DNA from: Rubrimonas sp036735545
GTDB taxonomy: Bacteria; Pseudomonadota; Alphaproteobacteria; Rhodobacterales; Rhodobacteraceae
Length of the DNA: 30,025 nt
NCBI GenBank assembly: GCA_036735545.1
Contig: DAINOD010000032.1
Span: 1-30,025, forward strand
Reading direction: 5' to 3'
Shown: in pieces, positions 24,806 through 30,025 of the stretch
Layout: the number at the start of each line of letters is the position of its first letter
Position numbering within the stretch: the stretch's first letter is position 1
Position numbers and translations under genes: made by a program
The notes under the pieces: generated by a model
Told to the model about the DNA's origin: nothing
The model's input: the letters and a program-made list of their open reading frames with translations, nothing else
Databases searched by the model: none

Positions 24806-24939
24806 ATGCGACGCCTCACGCCGCCGACCATACGACCGCCCTTCGCCCGTTACAGCCATGCCGTCGAGGTCCCCGCAGGCGCGCGGCTGATCGTCGTCTC
24901 GGGCCAGCTCGGCGTCGGCCCGGACGACGCGGCGCCGGA
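24806..24939 (+). CDS. RidA/YjgF-family protein, 3' end lost in assembly gap
   Basis: About 44 residues are visible before the run of Ns. The segment FARYSHAVEVPAG followed by VVSGQLGVGPD is the N-terminal signature of RidA-family enamine/imine deaminases, which normally have 115-130 residues. The conserved arginine and glutamate of the active site would lie in the missing part. The ATG at 24806 has CGGAG eight bases upstream. It is divergent from the creatininase-family gene with only 34 bases between starts, so the two promoters must overlap. RidA proteins remove reactive enamines formed by PLP enzymes and also occur in catabolic clusters for pyrimidines and amines. Confidence 0.75.
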
Positions 24940-25039
24940 NNNNNNNNNNNNNNNNNNNNNNNNNNNNNNNNNNNNNNNNNNNNNNNNNNNNNNNNNNNNN
25001 NNNNNNNNNNNNNNNNNNNNNNNNNNNNNNNNNNNNNNN
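24940..25039. other. Assembly gap (100 N)
   Basis: Exactly one hundred Ns, the usual placeholder for a gap of unknown length. It cuts the RidA gene on the left and the Fe-S scaffold gene on the right. The missing RidA part alone should need more than 200 bases, so the true gap is longer than drawn. Confidence 0.98.
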
Positions 25040-25482
25040 GCGCGAACCCGCGCATCGTCGATGGCGTCGAGCGCGGCGTCGTAGGCGAGCATGATCGAGG
25101 CGTGGCGGTTGCGGTAGTCGCGCGCCGGGCGCAACGCCTCCAGCGCGTCGAAGGGCGCTGGGGGCGCTGCCTCGGCGCCCTTCAGCATCGCCTTCAAGGC
25201 GTCGCGGGCGGCCTCGAGTTCGGCCCGCGTCCGGCCGATCGCGGCCCCGCCCAGCACCGCCGCCGAGGCCTGGCCCAGCGCGCAGGCCTTCACGTCCTGG
25301 CCGAAGCCCGCGATCCGGTCGCCGTCCAGCGCCACGTCCACGGTGACGGTGGAGCCGCACAGCGGCGAGCGCCGGGTCGCGGAGCCGTCCGGTCGGGGCA
25401 GTCGCTCCGCGTGCGGAATGTCGGCGGCCAGCGCGAGGATGCGCTTCGAGTAGAGTTGTATCAGGTCCGTCTCGTCGCTCAT
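25040..25482 (-). CDS. Iron-sulfur cluster assembly scaffold protein (IscU/NifU-N-like), C-terminus in gap
   Basis: The 147 visible residues match the IscU/NifU N-terminal domain family in a form common in Rhodobacteraceae. Two of the three ligand cysteines are present, in SPLCGSTV (about residue 42) and KACALGQA (about 68); the third, normally near the C-terminal third, is replaced in ARDYRNRHASIMLAYDA, where this subfamily has R/H instead. Such proteins hold a nascent Fe-S cluster or act in related sulfur transfer. The ATG at 25482 is preceded by a G-rich stretch. Only a few C-terminal residues are probably missing, since the family is about 150-160 residues. It is divergent from hisI. Confidence 0.85.
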
Positions 25483-25573
25483 CGCCTCGCCCCCGTCGCC
25501 TGCGCTTTTCCTCACGGCGTCTTGCGGGATAGATAGCGCCTCGCGCCCGCTCGACCAAGCGCAGGAGTTCGTG

Positions 25574-25915
25574 ATGTTCGACCCCGCCAGCCTGCGCTAC
25601 GACGCGGCCGGGCTGATCCCGGCGGTGGCCCAGCAGCACGACACCGGCGAGGTGCTGATGGTCGCGTGGATGAACGAGGCCAGCGTGGCGCGCACGCTGG
25701 CGGAGGGCAGGGCTGTCTACTGGTCGCGCTCGCGGGCCGAGTTCTGGCGCAAGGGCGACACGTCGGGCCATGTCCAGCGGCTGGTCGAGATGCGCGTCGA
25801 CTGCGACCGCGACACGCTGCTTTTGCTGGTGGACCAGTCGGGGCCAGCCTGCCACACGGGGCGGCGATCGTGCTTTTTCAACGCGGTGCGCGACGGCGCG
25901 GAGACCGTGCTCTAG
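25574..25915 (+). CDS. hisI: Phosphoribosyl-AMP cyclohydrolase
   Basis: This 113-residue protein is the stand-alone HisI enzyme, which opens the purine ring of phosphoribosyl-AMP in histidine biosynthesis. Hallmarks are GEVLMVAWMNEASV, the metal-binding DCDRD (D76-C77-D78-R79-D80) and the zinc cysteines C93 and C100 in ACHTGRRSC. The ATG at 25574 lies six bases after AGGAG; the GTG immediately before it is too close to that site. No fused HisE domain is present, as usual for alphaproteobacteria. Its stop shares the four-base palindrome CTAG with the stop of convergent pgpA. Confidence 0.96.
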   Translation: MFDPASLRYDAAGLIPAVAQQHDTGEVLMVAWMNEASVARTLAEGRAVYWSRSRAEFWRKGDTSGHVQRLVEMRVDCDRDTLLLLVDQSGPACHTGRRSCFFNAVRDGAETVL

Positions 25916-26400
25916 CCCATCAGCACGCCGTGCGCGACGACCGCCGCCGCCGCGCCGACAAGCCCGGCCAGAACGCCCGCCACCACGTCGTCGGCCATCA
26001 CGCCCAGCGCCCCGGGCATCCGCTCGGCGCGGTCGACGGGGAAGGGCTTGCGGATGTCGAAGAAGCGGAACAGCACGAAGCCCAGCACCCAGCCCGGCCA
26101 GGGAAACAGCCACGGGTCGGTCCCGCGCAGCCACAGCCCCAGCGACAGCGGCCAGAGCGCGACGAGCATGCCCACCACCTCGTCGATCACGATCTCCGGG
26201 GGATCGCCGACCGCGCCGCTTGCGGTGATCGCCCACATGCCCAGCGCGAACAGCGCGAGGGTCGCCAGCGCGAACAGCGGAAAGCCGCCGAGCCCGTGCA
26301 GCAGGAACGCCAGCGGCAGCGTCGCCAGCGACGCCCACGTGCCGGGCGCCATGGGCAGCGTCCCGATCCCGCCCACGGTGGCGACCATGCGCGCGATCAT
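25912..26400 (-). CDS. pgpA: Phosphatidylglycerophosphatase A family protein
   Basis: This 162-residue membrane protein matches PgpA, which removes phosphate from phosphatidylglycerol phosphate at the inner membrane to make phosphatidylglycerol. Motifs include GTLPMAPGTWASL (13-25), the acidic segment EIVIDEVVGM and DIRKPFPVDRAER followed by GVMADDVVAG, which provide the metal and phosphate ligands. About four hydrophobic segments are visible. The ATG at 26400 overlaps the ispDF stop (ATGA). A second ATG four codons on is possible. The gene order ispDF-pgpA is common in Rhodobacteraceae. Confidence 0.94.
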   Translation of the reverse strand: MIARMVATVGGIGTLPMAPGTWASLATLPLAFLLHGLGGFPLFALATLALFALGMWAITASGAVGDPPEIVIDEVVGMLVALWPLSLGLWLRGTDPWLFPWPGWVLGFVLFRFFDIRKPFPVDRAERMPGALGVMADDVVAGVLAGLVGAAAAVVAHGVLMG

Positions 26401-27560
26401 GCCGGGCCCCGCAGCGCCGCGGCGGCCTGAGCCGCGATGCCCTCGGCGCGGCCGGTGAAGCCGAGCCCCTCGGTGGTGGTCGCCTTGACCGAGACGCGGG
26501 CCGGGTCGCAGCCGGCGATGGCGGCGATCCGGGCGCGCATGGCCTCGGCGTGCGGGCCGATCTTCGGCCGCTCGCAGATGAGCGTGACGTCGAGGTTCAC
26601 CACCGTGAACCCCCGCGCCGCCGCCCGGTCGAGCGCGTGCCGGAGAAAGCGGTCGGAGGAGGCCCCGCGCCATTGCGGATCGCTGGGTGGGAACCAGCGG
26701 CCGATGTCGCCCTCCGCCAGCGCCCCCAGCACCGCGTCGGTCAGCGCGTGCAGCGCGACGTCGCCATCGGAATGGGCGACGAAGCCCCGGTCATGGGGCA
26801 CGGCGACGCCGCAGAGCATGACATGATCGCCCGGCCCGAAGCGGTGGACGTCGAAGCCGGTGCCGAGGCGGGTCTCCAAAGGCTGCTCCGCGGCGAGGAA
26901 ACGCTCGGCGCGCGCGAAGTCGCCCGGCCGGGTTATCTTGAAGTTGTCCGCCTCGCTCTCGACGACGGCCACGCGCAGGCCGGCGCGGCGGGCGACCTCG
27001 GCGTCGTCGGGGACGCTGGGGTCGTCGCAGGCGCGGTGCGCGGCGAGGATGTCGGCGAAGCGGAAGCCCTGCGGGGTCTGCGCCCGCCACACGCCCTCGC
27101 GCGGGATCAGTTCGCCGCAGGTGCCGTCGTCGGCGCGGCGCAGGGCGTCGACGATGGGGATGGAGGCGCAGGCGCCCGGCGACGTGTCAAGCGCGGCGAT
27201 CACCGCGGCGATGACGCGGTCCGAGACGAAGGGGCGCGCGGCGTCGTGGATCAGCACGCGCGCCGGCGGCTCGTGGGCCAGCGCCTCGAGGCCGAGACGC
27301 ACGGTTTCGGCCCTTTCGGCGCCGCCGTCGATCACGATCAGCGGCTTGGGTCGCGCCACGCCCGACAGGCAGGCGTCGAAAAGCGCGCGGTCGCCGGGGC
27401 GGATGGCGACGGCGACCCGGTCCACCCCCGCGACGGCCATGAACCGCTCTATGGTGCGGGCGAGGATCGGGCGGCCGCCCACGGCGCGATACTGCTTCGG
27501 CGGCCCCTCGCCGGCCCGCGCGCCAACGCCCGCCGCGACGATCAGCGCCGCCGTGTCCAT
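26397..27560 (-). CDS. ispDF: Bifunctional IspD/IspF enzyme of the MEP isoprenoid pathway
   Basis: This 387-residue fusion carries two enzymes of the methylerythritol phosphate pathway. The N-terminal IspD part (about 1-225) makes CDP-methylerythritol; it shows the nucleotide loop LIVAAGVGARAG with PPKQY, and IHDAARPFV. The C-terminal IspF part (about 230-387) makes the cyclodiphosphate; the metal site DVH is D237 and H239 with H271 in AHSDGDVALHALTDAVLGA, and TTTEGLGFTGRAEGIA closes the protein. The fused form is typical of alphaproteobacteria. It starts with ATG at 27560, divergent from dusB, and overlaps pgpA. Confidence 0.97.
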   Translation of the reverse strand: MDTAALIVAAGVGARAGEGPPKQYRAVGGRPILARTIERFMAVAGVDRVAVAIRPGDRALFDACLSGVARPKPLIVIDGGAERAETVRLGLEALAHEPPARVLIHDAARPFVSDRVIAAVIAALDTSPGACASIPIVDALRRADDGTCGELIPREGVWRAQTPQGFRFADILAAHRACDDPSVPDDAEVARRAGLRVAVVESEADNFKITRPGDFARAERFLAAEQPLETRLGTGFDVHRFGPGDHVMLCGVAVPHDRGFVAHSDGDVALHALTDAVLGALAEGDIGRWFPPSDPQWRGASSDRFLRHALDRAAARGFTVVNLDVTLICERPKIGPHAEAMRARIAAIAGCDPARVSVKATTTEGLGFTGRAEGIAAQAAAALRGPA

Positions 27561-27659
27561 CCCGCCCCCGCCCGTTTATTGTGCGCACGCTAACGGCCGG
27601 CCTTGCCGGCGGCAAGCGGCGGGTCTATTGCTATGTCACTTGCACAAGGTTTGGGCCCC
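27561..27659. promoter_or_regulatory. ispDF-dusB divergent promoter region with inverted repeat
   Basis: The 99-base divergent spacer contains a perfect 7+1+7 inverted repeat at 27602-27616 (CTTGCCG-G-CGGCAAG) and a GTGCGCAC palindrome near 27580. Either could be an operator for the dusB-ntrB-ntrC operon or for ispDF. No clear -24/-12 or NtrC-site match is seen. Confidence 0.4.
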
Positions 27660-28646
27660 ATGGCGCTTCGTGTTGGAAACGTGACCATCCCCGGGCGCGT
27701 TCTGCTCGCGCCGATGGCGGGCATAACCGATCTGCCCTTCCGCCGCCTCGCCTCCCGGCTCGGCGCGCCGTGGGTGTGCTCGGAAATGGTGGCCAGTCGC
27801 GAGATGGCGGCCGCGAATCCCGCCGCACGGGCGAAGGCGGAGATGGACGACGCCGCGGCCGGGTCGGTGCAGCTCGCGGGCCGCGAGGCCTGCTGGCTGG
27901 CCGAGGCGGCGCGGATCGCCGAGGGGCGGGGCGCGCGGATCATCGACATCAACATGGGCTGCCCGGCCAAGGCCGTGACCGGCGGGGCCTGCGGCGCGGC
28001 GCTGATGCGCGACCCCGACCACGCGGTTCGGCTGGTGGAGGCGGTCGCGGCCGCCGTCTCCGCGCCCGTCACCGTCAAGATGCGGCTGGGCTGGGAGGGC
28101 GTGACGGCGCCGGAGCTCGCGCGCAGGGTCGAAGCGGCGGGGGGGGCGATGATCGTCGTGCACGGGCGCACGCGGGCGCAGTTCTACAGGGGCGCCGCCG
28201 ACTGGGCGGCGGTCGCGGCGGTCAAGCGTGCGGTGAGCGTGCCGGTGGTGGTCAACGGCGACATCGTGGATCTCGCCTCGGCGCGGGCGGCTCTGGCGGC
28301 CTCGGGCGCGGACGCGGTGATGGTCGGCCGCGGGGCGCAGGGCGCGCCGTGGACGCCGGCCGCGCTCGAAGCGGCGCTGGCGGGGCGCGACGCCGCCGCG
28401 CCGGACCTCGCGGCGCAGGCGGCGCTGCTGTGCGAGCACCATGCGGCGATTCTGGCGTTCTACGGTCGCGACCTCGGCGTGCGGGTGGCGCGCAAGCATC
28501 TGGGCTGGGCGCTGGGACGGATGCCGGGGGGCGCGGCGCTGCGCGCGCGGCTCATGGGGATCGGCGAGCCCGACCTCGCCGCCGCGGCCCTGCGCGATGG
28601 GCTCGACGCAGTGCTGGAGGCCGCCGACATGCGGAGGGCGGCGTGA
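27660..28646 (+). CDS. dusB: tRNA-dihydrouridine synthase DusB (NifR3 family)
   Basis: This 328-residue FMN enzyme reduces specific uridines in the D-loop of tRNA. The FMN-binding N-terminus reads LLAPMAGITDLPFRRLA, the catalytic cysteine is C101 in INMGCPAKAV, and the VKMRLGW and VVHGRTRAQFY blocks follow, with VVNGDI and VMVGRGAQGAPW at the phosphate end. The ATG at 27660 was chosen because the first family strand starts there; an in-frame ATG at 27633 would add nine residues. The gene overlaps ntrB by GTGA. The order nifR3-ntrB-ntrC is a classic alphaproteobacterial operon, so the gene is probably co-transcribed with the nitrogen regulators. Confidence 0.96.
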   Translation: MALRVGNVTIPGRVLLAPMAGITDLPFRRLASRLGAPWVCSEMVASREMAAANPAARAKAEMDDAAAGSVQLAGREACWLAEAARIAEGRGARIIDINMGCPAKAVTGGACGAALMRDPDHAVRLVEAVAAAVSAPVTVKMRLGWEGVTAPELARRVEAAGGAMIVVHGRTRAQFYRGAADWAAVAAVKRAVSVPVVVNGDIVDLASARAALAASGADAVMVGRGAQGAPWTPAALEAALAGRDAAAPDLAAQAALLCEHHAAILAFYGRDLGVRVARKHLGWALGRMPGGAALRARLMGIGEPDLAAAALRDGLDAVLEAADMRRAA

Positions 28647-29764
28647 AGGACGAGCGCAAGGGGATCGACTTCGAGGGGGTCTGGAACGCGCTGCCTCAGC
28701 CTGCGCTGCTGATCGGCGCCGACGACGCCATCCTGGCGGCCAATGCGGCGGCGGAGTCCTTCCTGTCGGCCAGCGCGGCGCAGTTGTCGCGCCGCACGCT
28801 GGCCGAACTCGCCGGCCCCGCGAGCCGCGTGCGCGACCTCGCGGAGCGCGCCCGCGGCGGCGCCGTGTCGCTGGCCGACCACAACGTGGAGCTGACCCTG
28901 CCCGACGGGCGCGCGCGGCTGGTGGACGCGCAGGCGGCGCCGCTGGACGAGCGCTCCGGCGTGGTGCTGCTGCAGTTCGCGCCGCGCTCGATCGCGGAGC
29001 AGATGGACCGCAGCCTGACCCACCGCGCCGCGGCCCGCAGCGTCACCGGCATGGCGGCGATGTTGGCGCACGAGATCAAGAACCCGCTCGCCGGCATCTC
29101 CGGCGCCGCGCAGCTTCTGGAGATGACGCTGGGCGACGCGGAGCGGGAGCTGACCACCCTGATCCGCGACGAGACCAAGCGCGTCGAGAAACTGCTGGAG
29201 CGCGTCGAGGCCTTCGGCGACACCCGCCCCCCGGCGCGAGAGCCTGTGAACATCCACGACGTGCTGGACCGGGCCAAGCGCTCGGCCGAGGCCGGCTTCG
29301 CCAGCCACGTGCGGTTCTTCGAGGAATACGACCCCTCTCTGCCACCGGTCCCGGGAGATGCGGACCAGTTGATGCAGGTGTTCCTTAACCTGCTGAAGAA
29401 CGCCGCCGAGGCCACCCCCAAGGTCGGCGGCGTCGTGATGCTGCGCACCGCCTACAGCCCCGGCGTCGCGATGGCCGGCCCCGGCGGGCGGCGCGAGAGC
29501 GTGCCGCTGCTGGTGACGGTGCAGGACAACGGCTCGGGCGTGCCGACGGAGATCAAGCGCGACATCTTCGAGCCTTTCGTCACCTCGAAAGCCGGCGGCA
29601 GCGGGCTCGGCCTCGCGCTTGTCTCAAAGGTCATGGCCGACCATGGCGGCACGGTCGAGTGCGACAGCGAGCCGGGCTGGACCCTCATGCGGCTGCGCTT
29701 CCCGATCTGGCGGGCCAAGCCCGCGCGCGCCGCCAAGCCCCACAGGCAGGAGAAGACGCCATGA
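28643..29764 (+). CDS. ntrB: Nitrogen regulation sensor histidine kinase NtrB
   Basis: This 373-residue soluble kinase has an N-terminal PAS-like domain (about 10-115), a dimerisation helix with the phospho-accepting H143 in AHEIKNPLAGISGAAQLL, and a C-terminal ATPase domain with N-box NLLKNAAEA, G1 DNGSGVP and G2 SGLGLALV. NtrB phosphorylates NtrC under nitrogen limitation and is reversed by GlnB in well-studied bacteria. No membrane segment is present. The GTG start overlaps the dusB stop with GGAGGG just upstream, and its stop overlaps the ntrC start (ATGA). Confidence 0.95.
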   Translation: MKDERKGIDFEGVWNALPQPALLIGADDAILAANAAAESFLSASAAQLSRRTLAELAGPASRVRDLAERARGGAVSLADHNVELTLPDGRARLVDAQAAPLDERSGVVLLQFAPRSIAEQMDRSLTHRAAARSVTGMAAMLAHEIKNPLAGISGAAQLLEMTLGDAERELTTLIRDETKRVEKLLERVEAFGDTRPPAREPVNIHDVLDRAKRSAEAGFASHVRFFEEYDPSLPPVPGDADQLMQVFLNLLKNAAEATPKVGGVVMLRTAYSPGVAMAGPGGRRESVPLLVTVQDNGSGVPTEIKRDIFEPFVTSKAGGSGLGLALVSKVMADHGGTVECDSEPGWTLMRLRFPIWRAKPARAAKPHRQEKTP

Positions 29765-30025
29765 GCCTCGGCACCGTCCTGCTCGCAGACGACGACCGCG
29801 CCATCCGCACCGTGCTGACCCAGGCGCTGACGCGCGCCGGCTGCCGCGTTCGCGCCACAGGAAGCGCCAACACGCTGTGGCGCTGGGTCGAGGACGGGGA
29901 GGGCGACCTGATCGTCACCGACGTTGTGATGCCCGACGGCGACGGGCTCGACCTGCTGCCTGCGATCCGGCGCAAGCGCCCCGACCTGCCCGTGATCGTG
30001 ATGAGCGCGCAGAACACGGTGATGA
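29761..30025 (+). CDS. ntrC: Nitrogen regulation response regulator NtrC (5' part, runs off window)
   Basis: The 88 visible codons encode a receiver domain: acidic triad D10-D11-D12 (LLADDDRAI), phosphorylation site D54 in VTDVVMPDGDG, and the switch serine S85 in VIVMSAQNTV. The start overlaps the ntrB stop as ATGA. The sigma-54 activation and Fis-type DNA-binding domains are beyond the window, so the name rests on the receiver sequence plus operon position. Confidence 0.92.
   Translation, partial: MSLGTVLLADDDRAIRTVLTQALTRAGCRVRATGSANTLWRWVEDGEGDLIVTDVVMPDGDGLDLLPAIRRKRPDLPVIVMSAQNTVM

Noticed and set aside
1..30025. Many long open frames opposite or overlapping the listed genes on both strands
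   Set aside because: Their translations are low-complexity and rich in R, A, G, P and H, as expected when GC-rich coding DNA is read in the wrong frame, and they match no family.
1..30025. tRNA, rRNA, CRISPR array, insertion sequence or prophage
   Set aside because: No cloverleaf-like sequence, spaced direct-repeat array, transposase, integrase or phage protein was recognised.

Overview
The window reads as a chromosomal piece of a very GC-rich alphaproteobacterium, most likely Rhodobacteraceae or a close relative. The support is the bifunctional ispDF gene divergent from dusB(nifR3)-ntrB-ntrC, the pgpA-ispDF overlap, an abundance of periplasmic binding-protein transporters including a TAXI-type TRAP system, and the near-uniform ATGA/GTGA overlaps between genes. 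There are no tRNA or rRNA genes, insertion sequences, phage genes or CRISPR arrays. Because the DNA is so GC-rich, long open frames occur opposite almost every gene; these were treated as shadows.

Layout. (1) 32-5810: a fatty-acid desaturase and an enolase-superfamily dehydratase/racemase-like enzyme on the minus strand, divergent from a peptide/opine-type ABC importer (Tat-exported binding protein plus two permeases, no ATPase). (2) 13825 down to 5814, minus strand: nine almost contiguous genes encoding an NMT1/ThiY-like binding protein, its ATPase and permease, a cytosine-deaminase-like amidohydrolase, an FAD-linked oxidase, two tandem flavodoxin-fold NAD(P)H:quinone oxidoreductases, a BaiN/HI0933-type flavoprotein and a DUF1330 protein. 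This is the best candidate for an uncharacterised uptake-plus-catabolism system. (3) 14147-18138, plus strand: an NAD-dependent epimerase/dehydratase followed by a TAXI binding protein and a fused TRAP permease. (4) 24771 down to 18157, minus strand: a creatininase-family hydrolase, a LysR regulator open in frame into an ABC binding protein, a fused 12-TM-type permease, an ATPase and a DUF4743-type Nudix hydrolase. (5) 24806-25482: a truncated RidA gene, a 100-N assembly gap and a truncated Fe-S scaffold gene. (6) 25574-30025: housekeeping genes hisI, pgpA, ispDF, dusB, ntrB and the start of ntrC.

Working together: four separate solute importers lie within 22 kb, each next to enzymes or a regulator rather than alone. 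Several neighbours (the amidohydrolase, creatininase-type amidohydrolase and RidA) belong to families that act on C-N bonds, and the window ends in the global nitrogen regulators NtrB/NtrC. The region therefore looks like an accessory scavenging block beside a conserved core locus. No substrate can be assigned from sequence alone.
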